Source: Rhodamnia argentea
Lineage: Eukaryota > Streptophyta > Magnoliopsida > Myrtales > Myrtaceae
Direction: 5' to 3'
Assembly: GCF_020921035.1 (NCBI RefSeq)
Contig: NC_063154.1
Location: 27,165,948-27,229,947, forward strand
DNA length: 64,000 bases
Made by a program: the position numbers and the translations under genes. Positions 14,101 through 25,001 of the stretch are shown piece after piece (position 1 is the first letter of the stretch; every line of letters begins with the position of its first letter). The notes under the pieces are model-generated. The model did not search any database, had not been told where the DNA came from, and worked only from the letters and a program-made list of their open reading frames with translations.

Positions 14101-16443
14101 TTTTGGGTTAAGGTATTTTCTACTCTCTGGAGCTGAATTAACTTTAACGTCTGTAGTAAGACTTCTGTCCGCCCCCTCCCCAGGAAAAAAAAAAAACCTA
14201 CTGTTTGTGGGCGCTTTTGAATTTCAGAGATGACTTTCCAAAAGTGGGACTTGCAGATAGGATTCACATGGAGGCAACTAGGGACATGTTATTAATTTCA
14301 TGCTTTGCTTGTAGGATCTGATTCATTTAAGGCACTACAGTTATTCACAGTTGTCAATTCTGAATAAATATATACATTATAAAGAGACTGAGAGAGAATG
14401 ATTTTCAGTGGCTTAACACTAATTGTTGGTGCCTTTGTCTGACATTTTCTGTTTCATGCTGCTCTTAGGGTAAAAAGTTTTCTGTTCAAGGCCTTCTGGG
14501 AAATGAGATAAGTTCGAGCTCTTTTGAAGGTGGGTCATTGGTGATATTCCGATTGGCACCACAGGTAACTAATATTGTCTGTTCTATGCAATGCAGGGCT
14601 TCTTTCTCTATAGTGAACACAAAATTCCAATTTTTGCAGGACTACCATCGCTTCCATCTCCCTGTCACTGGAATCATTGAACAATTTGTGAATATACCTG
14701 GATGCTTGTTCACTGTGAGTTGAGTAACAGTGCTTGTAAAGAACTTTGTTCTATGTGCTCTGTCAATCCTCTGAATGCATTGGCATGTCAATCTAGGTCA
14801 ATCCTATAGCTGTCAATAGCAAGTACTGCAATGTTTTCACGGAGAACAAGCGTGTTGTATCTATTATCTCAACAGAACATTTTGGAAAGGTTTGTACGCT
14901 TCCTTATTATGGATATCCTTTTGTTTTTAAATGTTGCATGCAGTCCCCGAAAATGACCTAGTGAGTTGCCTTGAAGTTTCTCATACATAGCCTGAACCAG
15001 GAGTACAAAATTGTACACTCATCTGGACTCGCTCTTTTTGCTGTTCTACAGCAGCCATTTTGCGTGCAGTACTTAGTGTATGTATATATGAATTTTGTTG
15101 GTGCTTTCCTCCTTATTTACGGGAAGAAGATTGACAAAGGTCGTAAAATTGTATATGCAAAATTACTTTATGTTCTAGCTTAATTGTTTTACATGAAATC
15201 AGATATTAAGTTTTTGTTTACATGAACTATCGACCTATTTCAATCCATCGTTGCCGTGGGCATCTGTACATTATGTTACTTTGTGTCTTTAATCAGTAAT
15301 ACTGAAGAAATTTAGCATTGCTTTATGACTTGTTTGACATATGGAAGTCTCTCTGCTCATTGCTCATTAAAGTAACTTGAAAAGAATATTAGATCCCAGG
15401 TCTGCTGCTGAACAGAATTCTTCGGGAATCTGATAGACCAAGAGAAGATGGAGCAGATGTGACCTTTGAATCTATCATGACAGTCACTGGAAAGTTGTGA
15501 TTATTAGAAGTGTGGATAAGAGTATCTAATATCCTTGCGGGGTTGGCATGTTTTCAAGTCAATGTCGCTGACTCTGGCTGCCGAGTGGGTTCGACACGTT
15601 CTGGACTAGTTCTTTGATGATTTTCCCTTTTTTCCCTAGAAACTAGTTTTGATCTTCTTGTGGAAACAATCAACTCCCAGTGATCTTTGCATCCACTTTA
15701 ACCTTTGAGTTTATTGTAGTCCATATATTAATCTATTACATGTTTTTGCCCCTCCTTTTATGTACATTTTCCTTTATTTTAAGAAATCTGGGTATGCCTT
15801 TCTTAGCTTCCTTATCTTTTTGTATTATCTTGGCTGCAGGTGGCATTCATTGCTATTGGAGCAACCATGGTAGGCAGCATCACTTTTCTGAAGCAGGAGG
15901 GTGATTGTGTTAAGAAGGGTGATCAGGTTAACAGTTATTAAGTTGATAATATTACTGTCTCTATTTGCATAAGGCATGAATTTTGATTTGCTTTTAAATT
16001 TGTAAAAATTGCAGTTTGGATATTTCTCATTTGGAGGAAGCACTGTTATTTGTGTCTTTGAGAAGGTCAGTTCCAGATGTACTTTTTATTCTGCTAATTC
16101 AGCTTCGAAAATGTATTTGTTGAAGAAGATTACATTGTTTGAGGGAATAATCAAGATTTCCTGTAACTGTAGATTGATTGGATACTCATGTATTTGGTCT
16201 GCATTATTATCTAGTTCTCTGCCCAAATGCTGTCTCTAGATGAACTTAGTTGCAAGTTTAGCAGCTGATTTCATCTTTCGGTTAATTCAACAGGATGTAA
16301 TTGACATAGACAACGATCTCCTAGAGAATAGTAGCAGATCACTTGAAACCCTAGTATCTGTGGGGATGAAGCTGGGTGTCGCGGCCAGAAAACAAGCAGA
16401 AACTGGGATACCAAATCTGGAGAAGATGGTCTTAGAAGCTTGA
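5184..16443 (+). CDS. PSD2: Phosphatidylserine decarboxylase, PSD2/PSD3 type (5' partial)
   Basis: Converts phosphatidylserine to phosphatidylethanolamine; plant PSD2/3 act at tonoplast and ER (family knowledge). Seventeen exons join in one frame of 529 residues plus stop: 5184-5252, 5355-5447, 5527-5577, 7171-7254, 8402-8493, 9475-9630, 9722-9806, 11415-11526, 12332-12432, 13703-13750, 13966-14112, 14469-14564, 14640-14714, 14797-14889, 15840-15926, 16015-16065, 16294-16443. Numbering from the first visible residue: end of a C2 domain (SKNNLVGYCELDLL), EF-hand loops at 72-83 (DYNEDGKLSFSE) and 108-119 (DVNGDGVVCMDE), a CCPVC cysteine pair, then the catalytic domain with AADSR, DYHRFH and the self-cleavage motif GGST (G471-S472) that makes the pyruvoyl group. 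The N-terminus is missing: bases 1-4 followed by gtgagt look like the end of the preceding exon, giving a 5.2-kb intron. PSD2 versus PSD3 cannot be separated here. Confidence 0.93.
5578..7170 (+). other. PSD intron between the C2 and EF-hand exons
   Basis: A 1.6-kb intron with GT at its left end and a ttttcctcag acceptor at its right. It holds a T-run near 5,797 and nothing else I can name; the open frames in it show no family features. Confidence 0.6.
7255..9474 (+). other. PSD introns flanking EF-hand exon 2, with C-rich and A-rich low complexity
   Basis: Two introns around the exon at 8402-8493. The first contains alternating TATA/TGCA simple sequence near 7,400-7,510. The second contains a striking C-tract followed by an A-run (about 8,786-8,867) and another C-tract near 9,250-9,263. 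No coding similarity was recognised. Confidence 0.5.
8786..8867. repeat. Poly-C then poly-A low-complexity tract
   Basis: Runs of C interrupted by a few bases, then a 12-base A-run and a purine-rich tail, inside a PSD intron. On the other strand this reads as poly-T followed by poly-G, the same arrangement seen on the plus strand near 34,970, 37,725 and 57,617. Confidence 0.7.
9807..11414 (+). other. PSD intron, no recognised content
   Basis: A 1.6-kb intron between the exons ending ASNIV and starting VFDRR. A T-run lies at about 10,577-10,588. The open frames on both strands have no domain features I recognise. Confidence 0.5.
11606..12052. mobile_element. Probable non-autonomous hAT-type element in a PSD intron
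   Basis: The block opens with TAGGGATGTGAA and its far end read on the other strand opens with TAGGAGTTAAAT, an imperfect terminal inverted repeat. Between them the motif GCTCGAG/CTCGAGT recurs many times in both orientations. CAGGGATGT-like ends with repeated subterminal GAGCTCGAG are typical of plant hAT MITEs. No open frame. I could not fix an 8-bp target duplication, so the edges are approximate. Confidence 0.5.
12431..12436 (+). other. GC-type 5' splice site (GC-AG intron) in PSD
   Basis: The exon ending KFLKFFK is followed by GCACGT, and the next exon (from 13703, DQINMAEV) continues the protein in frame. Using the nearest GT, four bases further, would break the frame. The intron therefore appears to be of the minor GC-AG class, which the U2 spliceosome accepts. 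Confidence 0.75.
15394..15500 (+). other. Short open exon-like island inside a PSD intron, origin unknown
   Basis: After an AG at about 15,393 a frame of 35 codons runs (starting IPGLLLNRILRESD, ending IMTVTGKL) to a TGA. Composition and open frame look protein-derived, but it does not belong to PSD: the exons on either side (EHFGK and VAFIAIG) join directly in frame. I do not recognise the source. It could be chance. Confidence 0.25.
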
Positions 16444-17281
16444 GGAAAGCTCATATCAGTTGATTTTTGGAATTGACTGCCTGTTGATTGTTTGTAAAGT
16501 AGCTCTGACAAACTCGTCCATCGGCTCTGGATACTTCACTCTGTACATTGGCATGTTTGTAAAGAAGAATTTGAACAAGAAGTTGGTTTAGGTTGTACAA
16601 TTTATCGTGTCTTCCATAACAAAAACTATAAGGAATTGCAAACAGACAGACGTGACAAACATTTGTAAACGGTGCCTTGCTGCTAGCTGGTACAAGCTTG
16701 GCATGATTATCTTCATGGTAAAAACTGTGTGCTTTTAGTTATACATGGATTTTGACAAAAGAAGTTGTACATGGATAAATTTGCAAGTAATGCAGGTATA
16801 TGCCCTTATTCATTGTGATCTACGATTAAGTACTCTTTATTTTTAACTGATCGAGTTAGAGGTCGAACTATTATATCGACACAACTCCACAGTCAATATT
16901 CGTGATTCAAGGTTTGTTCTATCATTAGACGATATTCTTACACAGCAGACTGTACTCGTGTGTGGTTCGTATTCTGCCGTTTCGTATTGTTAAATTTCCT
17001 GTTCAATGTGTGCATTTTTTTTTTTTTTTACACGTGTGAACCTTGAAACGTTCTAGTTTTCGTCTAGCACGGAGAACAATTAAGGTAGTCCATACAATGG
17101 AGTAATGCTAGTTCCGAATCAAGTTTTTTTCAGTTGAACGGCTCGTTTCTTGCAATTTTTTTCAGTATCACACGTGGAAGTAACATTTATATTACCGCGT
17201 ATTATCCCAAATTTGGAGTTTCGTGCAAAATTCTGAAGTAGATATCATAGAGATATATGATGTATATGGAATGTCACCCAG
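16444..17281. other. PSD 3' UTR and intergenic DNA
   Basis: Follows the PSD stop codon. AT-rich with a T-run near 17,017. No further gene recognised; no clear poly(A) signal could be assigned with confidence. Confidence 0.6.
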
Positions 17282-17630
17282 GAGAATTACTAAAAAGGTC
17301 CTAAATTTATTGCAATTGTATCAATTCAGTTATAAATAATTTTTTTTTCTGCCAATTCAAGTTTAAACCTTTTGCATTTGTGCCAATTCAGTGCATTTAA
17401 TCAATTTTGGCCGGTCGGTGTTGACTTGGATCTTTTAATAAAATTTTAATAGTTTTTTGAAATTTTTATGGTTTTTTACTTTTCTTTTCTTTTCTCTGGT
17501 TTTTTATTTTCCCAACATTTAGGGTCGGCAAGGGTTGTAAGTGCCACGTCAAGACAGCCGGACAAATTTGGTCTCGATGGATTGAATTGACACAAATGTA
17601 ACATATTTTAGGACTTTTTTGGTAATTCTC
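17282..17630. mobile_element. MITE-like repeat with near-perfect terminal inverted repeats
   Basis: Starts GAGAATTACTAAAAAGGTCC and ends with TTTTTTGGTAATTCTC; the inverted end differs at two positions over about 24 bases. Internal parts (CAATTCAG repeated; CCGGTCGGTGTTGAC) recur in related blocks at about 21,230, 22,480, 23,110 and 39,090. No coding capacity. No certain target-site duplication. Confidence 0.65.
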
Positions 17631-17947
17631 GCATCGTCACTCTACATTAATAACATCACTAAAGTACAGTGACATGAATTCAGAGAACGAATCCATTAGC
17701 AGAGAAAGAGGTAGTGAGGAAGGGAGAGAGAGAGGGACGAGGAAAGGAAAGGAAAGGAAAGTAAAAGCTCTCCGTGGACCTATTAAACACTTCAGAACAA
17801 TGCTCAGGATCGGTTTCTTCTTCGGCCTGAAGATGTGGAGAAGGCATAAATCCAGAACCTTGGTGTCTTCCAATGATTAGTCTTTGCATCTTGCTCTGCT
17901 ATCCACTTGCTCAGATCTCTGTACTTAGGAAACAATATAACACACCT

Positions 17948-19857
17948 TCAATAACTTCTAGTGTAACTTCCCATGTTGTATGTATTAGCCTGTAAGTTCG
18001 CCATCCCGAACTGCCCTCGCATTCCGTCTCTCGTGTACTGCTGCCACAAGAGCTGCTCGTCGACCAAAAGCCGCTGCTTCTTCTCCAGATCCGACATCTG
18101 CACGTACGGTGGTGGAGCAACGGTGAGTGATGCTGCAAACGGGTCGACGAAATTATCGGTTGCCCTAACAGCTGGAGCCGGAGGCGCGGGCAAAGCCAGC
18201 ATCGCCGACTTGTCGGCTGACCTGACCATGACACTACTTGCACTTCCATTGCCTGCATTTACTGCACTAGGCCTAGCTGCGGCTGTTGCTCCCTGCTGAT
18301 ACATTCCATTGAACAGCCACATATCCAAACCGCCGGCTAGTGTCGTCTTTTGATTTGATAAACCGCTTGCCGATTGCACAAGTGAGGATTCCCAGTCTGC
18401 CGTATCATTACCAAATGCCTCCCATTTGGGTGTCGGGTCAGGACCAACCGATGGTGCGCCGCCATCAAATAAGGCCCATGCTAGTTCATCTCCGAGTTCT
18501 CCGGTGGCAACCACATCGTCTCCTAGATTTAGCAGGTCATCTTGTTGCTGTGTGTTCTCTTTCTTTGGTTCTTCCTTCTCTTCGACAGTCGATTCGCAAA
18601 AGCCCTCGGGTGGAGGCAGTGCCTTGATCGAGTTCATGTCTGGTTCATTTGCTTCTGTTTCTTGCACAATAAGATTCTTTGGCTCTACACTGGGCGCTCT
18701 CTCACATTTCGCTGCTGCTACTCTGTCGCGAATGACATCGTCCATAAGATCGAGTTTCTTCTGTGTAATTCGCTCAATTTCCGGGTACTCGGAAGTACGA
18801 GCGATGCCGACATTCTTGCACCAAGCGTAAAATATTTCGAGCTCATCAAACTGCTTCCCTACTTTTGCGAAGATCTCATATACCTTGATGCATTCTGCAA
18901 TCTCCATCTCCGTGAATCTATCTACTAGTGTTGCCATGATCTCCATCATTTCATTATAGATTCGGAAGCTTTCTTTTACTATTGGGTAAAGGGCCACGAA
19001 AATCACTCTGTCGTTCTTCGCTCGACCTGCTCCATTTCAAAAGATTGCACATGAACAACATCAGCATCGACTTAAGCGGTAGTTCATAATAGCAAAATTC
19101 ATAACTACTTCGGATTCTTAGTAAATGTACTGCAATTATAGCTATAAAATTCGTGAACATTCCAATTGATCAGTTCCCCATAAGTGTTCTGAGTGATGCA
19201 TTTGATGTTGGACTAACCTGTTGGCTTGCACGCCAAGAAACGTTCGAGTAGTTGCTGCAAATGCTGCATCTTTGAAAAAATCTGTTCATTTTTCATGTCT
19301 CGAACCGGTGTGAATCTATCGCCAGCTTGCCCATTTTCTTCCTCTTCTTCATCGAGGCCGTACTTGCCACGTCTCCGTTTCCGTCCCAGCATCCTGTATT
19401 CTAGCTGTTCATCGAGGTACAGAGCGTACGTCCTGACAAATGCCGAGTAGTCCCACGAGTTCGACCGCGACATGTCGCGGAAGTCGGACATGTTGAGGAA
19501 GCGGGTACCGCGCCTCGTGGCGAAGAAGATCTCCTCCTTGTACGCGGGGTCCCCCTTGGCCAGGAGCCTCTGGATCAGAATAAGCGTCTTCAGCGCGACC
19601 GTCCAGTTCTGGGTCTTGTTGAGGCGCCTGGAGAGGGTGTCGATGCACACGGTGATGTTCGCACGGGAATAGGATGTCAAGCTAATGATCTCTTGGATGT
19701 GCTTCTCCTCAGCCGGGAATTCGTCGTGCCGAGTCGACTTCACTATTGCGACTTCCAGGTCGGCAACCGAGCTGCTGCTGGTACTAACTTTCGCTAGGCC
19801 GATGCTGGTGTGGTCCTTGACCGCTCCGAGGGCTCTCCTCAGTTTGCCTGAACCCAT
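17948..19857 (-). CDS. ANTH-domain clathrin assembly protein (AP180/PICALM5-like)
   Basis: Predicted endocytic adaptor that binds phosphoinositides and clathrin at the plasma membrane. Two exons on the minus strand, 19857-19218 and 19026-17948, joined by a 191-bp intron with GT and AG ends, give 572 residues. The start is the ATG at 19857 (MGSGKLRRALGAVKDHTS), the family's usual N-terminus; an upstream in-frame ATG at 19,899 would add an atypical leader. The ANTH domain covers roughly residues 25-340, with RRLNKTQNW, LIQRLL, FFATRRGTRFLNMSDFRD and ACKPTGRAKNDRV. The C-terminal tail is disordered and carries DDLLNLGDD (DLL-type clathrin motif) and VDPFAAS (DPF-type adaptor motif). Closest remembered relatives are At1g03050/At4g02650 (PICALM5 group, active in pollen tubes); orthology is inferred. 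Confidence 0.93.
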
Positions 19858-20368
19858 GGATTGAGTGCAAAAGGATGGATAAGGAGATGCTCTCACCAAT
19901 TGGTATTGTGTGAGAACCCTGACAAAGAAACCATTGAAAAGCAGTCAAATACAATAGTTTTCATGTCATATGCAGGTAATACATCCTGGAAGGTGAAAGA
20001 TCAAATGCAACTTTCACTGATTATTAGTTTTTTGACTTCCTAAATGAATTTGAACAGTTCGAGGTCCGAAGCACCAACCCAAGTTTGCGAATTTTTGCAG
20101 GATTAGGCGAACCTTGCCGGGTAACTTTCCGCAGCGCGACCCACCCGTTTGTCGGGTCTAAATGAAGTAGGGACCAAGGCAGAAGATAACAGCAGAACAA
20201 AGTCCTTCTGCAGCTCGAAACGGACCGTTTCCGGCAAGATAAACGTGGAAAGAACTGAACTTTAAAAGCTCCAGGAGAGGAGATGTCTGAGAGGAAGCAC
20301 AAGAAGAGAGGAAAGGGAAAGGGAAGATGTCTGAGAGTTGCCTCTCTCCTCTCTTCTCTGCGTTTCTC

Positions 20369-20371
<3 letters not shown>

Positions 20372-20402
<31 letters not shown>
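20372..20402. repeat. (CT)n microsatellite upstream of the clathrin assembly gene
   Basis: About fifteen CT units within a longer pyrimidine-rich stretch (20,340-20,440). It lies about 0.5 kb upstream of the start codon, and reads as GA on the coding strand, as is common in plant 5' UTRs and core promoters. Confidence 0.9.
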
Positions 20403-20404
<2 letters not shown>

Positions 20405-20740
20405 ACCCCTCTTTCTCTCTCTAACTCTCGTCTCAGTCTCTGTTATTCTGTTCCCATGCTTGTTTCGAACGCCTTCTCCTGCCGGTCGACCATGAATTGG
20501 CCGCAAAGTGAGCCGCGAAGCTCGGACGTTGTTGTGGGAGGGGTGGTGCCGACAACGAGCAAACGTATCTGTCAGATTGCCACGAATAGAAACGTTGAAT
20601 TTGACCAAAAATGGAAGTTTCTGGACTATTTGTCTTCGTGCCTTCTATTTTTCAGACGTAAGAAATTATTCCGAATTTTCTTTACATATATTTCTTATTT
20701 TTTAACTTTTTTTTTTTTCACTATGGATATCGAGGTCTAG

Positions 20741-21691
20741 GCTATGAAGCTCTAGGGGGTCTATATATCGTGTCTAATACTCTCCGACATGCGATCGACC
20801 CGTGGTCAGCACTCCAAATACTACAGCGATACGAGGAGTCCAGCATCCCGATAATTCATTTTGACATGCACGGGTCAATTTTAAGTATTTTCTATAAATT
20901 AGAGATCAAAATGTAAATTTGTCAAAGATATATATACCCAACCATTCCAAAATTAATATACTCAACTAGCAAAATAAAAAAAAAATAATCGTGATATAAA
21001 AGAAGAAGAAAAAAAAACTCGTCGCCGATATAATTTATCATGTATATGTAAAAATATATGTTTAATAACAATGTGTTCAACGTGTTGCAATTCTCTATAT
21101 TTTGAGAATGACGTACAAACGTGTCGTGTTATGTCGTATCGTGTGTTGATGCTACTTAGGGTCTAGGCGACCCTCCTTGGTCACAATGAAAAAAGAAAAA
21201 GAAAAAAAGAATATAAAAAATTAATCTTTTTAGAAAAAATTGCATAATTTCTCCACGTTAGCACCGGCAATATCACATAGGACGACCAGTGTCTACGTCT
21301 GTGATTTTTTGTCAAAATTGATAGGAAAGATTATGTTGGTAAATTATTAAAATGTTTGGGACAAAATTGATCAAATTAAAAAGTTTAAGACGAGATTAAT
21401 ATTGGTACAATAAATTTAATAATTTTTTTTGGTATAATTTTCTCGTAATATTCCACCCAAGTAATCATTGGAAAAATGTTTAAGCAATCTATGATTGGCT
21501 ATATGGATAGCCACGACACCGACGTACTTCAAGATCACCTAAAAATCCGTACAACAGTTACAATTTCTGAACGTGGTGAAACTTTGTTAACATCATGTCT
21601 TTACAAAAGGGGCAATTACTCCGAATGATCTAGGACAACCTATTCAATGAGACCAACAAATGCACATGTTAGTTAAGATGTGATCGAGTAA
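20741..21691. other. Intergenic AT-rich DNA with a repeat copy
   Basis: Between the clathrin assembly gene promoter and the peroxidase 3' end. The part at about 21,230-21,446 (tccacgttagcaccgg, then ggacaaaattgatcaaatta and ggtataattttctcg) is related to the MITE-like block at 17,282. Nothing else recognised. Confidence 0.55.
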
Positions 21692-23966
21692 TTAGTTAAA
21701 AGATTTGCAAACCCGTCTAATCTCTCCATTCGAACCTGTCTTGACACCAATTTGGCCCATTTTTACCATCGATTCGGCAAAATCCGCTTGGAATGAGGGC
21801 CCGAAGAGCGGGCTGAAGAGACCCACGTAAGATTCCATCACGCCCCGCGTCGCCGGGTCGTCGTTTAGCTTCGCATCCGATTCCAACACGGCCCATCCGC
21901 TCCTGATGTTGCGGAGGATTCGGTCGTCGAATGTCCGCTCGCTGCCGTGATCGATCCCTGTCCGCACGTTCACATCACCGTTCTGCGGGCACGTTGCTTT
22001 CAGCTCCGGCAAGAAGTTGGGATTGATCGAAGGATCCGATCCGCCGCCGGGCATGAAGTTGTATAGGCGTTCCGTCATGAAGAAGCACGCTGTGGTTCCG
22101 ATGGTGTGCGCGGCTGAAACATGAAAATTGGAAGTGATGTTATGCATGCTAGAGATTTACCAAATTGTTTTCTTCACTAATCAGTTGGATTAGACACTTA
22201 AGCAAGCGACCTTGCACAATTAATAAACGAACTCCTCTTAAAATTTACTTAATAATCTCAAAGTGGCTCATGGTCCAGGAGAAATCAACGTGTAGTTCAA
22301 GACATTGGCATTGTTACCTTCTCTTTATCCTTTGCAATTCGATGTTCTTTATATACAGAATACCTAAAATATATTCACATTTACAACCATGTGAACATTT
22401 TAAAAATAAAAATTATATATATTGCAAAGACTGAAGCTAGAAGTACATGCTCTTAGCTTAACTTTGTTGCATTGGTACTGATTTAATCTTGAATCTTTTT
22501 ACCTAAAGCCAATTCCATCATCATAGCTAATTTTAGCCGAATATCACCGACGTGGATTAGGGACGGCCTACGAGGCGTTGGCGCCGACATGAGCATCTTT
22601 AATAATATTTCAATAATTTTTTATTTTTGATTTTGTTTTTTTCCTTTCTTTTTTCTCCTATCTTTTTTCCAGGTTTCTCTTGAGGCTAACCCTCGCCCAA
22701 GCCAACCCAGCCTCGCCTTGGCCCGGGGGATGCCTTGGCTTGGGCAAGGGTCGGCCTCACAGTGCATTCGCCCTCGCCCGGCAAGGCCTATCATCTATTG
22801 TGCAGCGAGGGCCACCCTCATCGGCCACCGGAAAAACCTAGAAAAAATATAGGAAAAAATAGAAAGAAAAAGTAAAAATATCAATATTGTCAAAAAATGT
22901 TCACGTGAGCACCGATCGTGTCGCGTAGGCCATCCAAGATCCACGTCATCAATATCCTACAAAAATTTAGAGTGAAGGACTAAATTGGCTTCAGGTAAAA
23001 AAGTTTAGGACTATATTGGTGCCAATGCAATATATTTAAGACTTTTCGAACGCTTTTTCCTAGAAAATTTTGATCATATATGGAAGAAAGAGAGAGCACC
23101 TAATGTAGGCATTGAATCAATTTAGTCATAAACTATTTGACAAATTGTAAATATAGCTATTCCGACTAATTTTGGCTGAAAAAAAAAAAAAGAGACTTTG
23201 GCCGTCCTACATCACTTAAGGGGACAAATTTTCGTTTTTTATATAATTTTTTTCCTTTTTTCTGCTTTTTCTTTTTTTTTCCTATTTTTTCTTTCTTCCT
23301 AAGCTAGTCACCGGGCCTTGTCGAGTCCGGCCAAGGCTGACTTTGCCTTCCTCAGGCGAGGCTCTACCTTTCTAGATTTGGCAAGGTTCTTCCCTTGCGA
23401 GATTCGACAAGGCTCAACGGCTAGTGTAGGAAGAAGGAAAAAATTAAAAAAAGAAAGAAATTCAAATTTTTTATAAACAATTAAAAAATGCAAAAAAAAA
23501 AAAAAATCTCTATCAGCGACTAAATATGACGAGAGTACATGTTAATGATTTTCGATCAAAATTGATTGGAATGACTACACCGGTAATTTGTCAAGAGATT
23601 TAGGACTAAATTGATGAAATTAAAAATTTTAGGACCGAATTGATATCAATAAAGTAGTTTTAGGACTTTTTTGATCTTTCCCCAATCCTCATAGTCATGA
23701 ACTTTAGAACTGCGAAATTGGGGTATGACTAAGCAAAAGTGCAATTTTTACTACTCCAAGTCTAATTCCAAAGGATCATCATTGAAGGATGTGTTATGCA
23801 TGAAATTGAGAATGGGAGCAGAATAATCTGTTAATTACCCTTAGAAAACCCGCTGGCAAAATTCAATTTTTGATGCTCCAACTCCAACATGACGATTGAT
23901 GACACCTTTTTCATGTTTTCTAGGCTTCCAAACCAACATCAGCTCACCAAATTAGCATGGCTACCG

Positions 23967-24027
<61 letters not shown>

Positions 24028-25001
24028 GGAGGGGCTGTACCGCTTAGGAGGACGAGGTCCCTGTCGGAGAGACCTTTCTGGGAGAACTTGGACTTGAGCT
24101 GTTGGATGGAGTCGCCGACGTCCGGCATGTCCGCGGCCAGCGACACATTCGACACCCTCCCATCCAGCCGCCCCATCGGCACCTCGTAAGCCGGCCCATT
24201 TAGCTTCACACGCGTCAATGTCGGCGTATTGTCAGTTCGTCACATCCCTTCATACAATCATTTCGTAACCAGCCATTGTACTAATTTCGTGCATTATTCT
24301 ATTCGTGATCCATATTCTTTCATGATCCTGATTCATGAGTACGGGAACGATCCGTCCTAGAGATCTTAGGGAATTGACTCATGATACAGACATTTGTTAA
24401 TAGTCCTAAGCAGATAACTAATAGACATGCAACTCAAGAAAGCACCGAAAGAAAGAGCAGACTAACCATCGCGACAGCATCTCTAGCCGCTAAGGCGACG
24501 ATGTCGGCGCACGAGACGACGCCGGGGCATGCGGCCTCGAGTTGCTTCTTGGCTTCCTCGATCACCTCGAATCCGCCCACCCCTTGGTGCCCGAACGCAT
24601 TCCTCTCCGCACTTTGCCCGCTCTCTATAAGAATTGAACCATCACATCCCTAAAGCGCACACATCGTCAAAATCATGAGACGGACCTTAACATTCTCATT
24701 CCTAGATGAAAGGATACTATTAACGGGCATCATTCAACTTTCGAAGTATTACTAGTCATAATATGAGAACAACAGTGCGAGAGGAAGAGACCTCAACAAA
24801 GCAGTCATGGAAGTGAAGGCGAAGCAAGACGGCGGCCTTGTTGGGGTCGGACACGACCGCATTCCGGACGACGGATCTGACAACGGGCTCGGCGGAAGGG
24901 CAGGTTTGGCCGTAGAAGCCGACCCTGAGCTGGGCATCGCACGTTCCCATCAAGCAACAATAAGCGAGTAGGGTAAGAACCCATAAGAGCTCTCGATCCA
25001 T
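21692..25001 (-). CDS. PER43: Class III peroxidase, peroxidase 43-like
   Basis: Secreted haem peroxidase using H2O2 to oxidise phenolics in the cell wall. Four exons on the minus strand (25001-24792, 24649-24467, 24203-24041, 22113-21692) give 325 residues, the normal family length, with three introns as in most plant class III genes. Signal peptide residues 1-23 (hydrophobic, ending TCDA), mature start [11 protein letters not shown]. The active site [17 protein letters not shown] has the distal Arg and His; LSAAHTIG carries the proximal haem His; eight cysteines fit the four conserved disulfides. The phrases [19 protein letters not shown] and SERTFD point to the PER43 branch; orthology is from memory. 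The third intron is about 1.9 kb and full of repeats, including (AG)27 just 16 bp past the exon 3 donor. Confidence 0.93.
22475..23065. repeat. Dispersed repeat copy in the peroxidase intron (GC-rich core)
   Basis: AT-rich flanks with ccgacgtgg and gaccgatcgtg-like boxes enclose a GC-rich core of repeated CTCGCC/GGCGAGG words (about 22,680-22,820). The right end reads aggactatattggtgcc, matching the family seen at 17,282 and 23,110. No open frame. Confidence 0.55.
23110..23683. repeat. Second dispersed repeat copy in the peroxidase intron
   Basis: Same layout and orientation as the preceding block: an AT-rich left part, a GC-rich core of GGCAAGGCT-like words (about 23,305-23,420), then aggactaaattgatg and an end in ttaggacttttttgatc, close to the 17,282 MITE end. 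Confidence 0.55.
23971..24024. repeat. (AG)27 microsatellite
   Basis: Perfect dinucleotide run in the third peroxidase intron, ending 16 bases from the exon 3 donor site. It is CT-rich in the transcript sense. Confidence 0.95.

Noticed and set aside
17674-17880. Arg/Glu-rich 68-residue frame
   Set aside because: Low-complexity GA/GGAAA translation in the likely 3' UTR of the clathrin assembly gene.
20327-20740. Open frame over the CT repeat
   Set aside because: Its N-terminal part is Ser-Leu from the microsatellite and the rest has no family features; it lies in the upstream region of the clathrin assembly gene.
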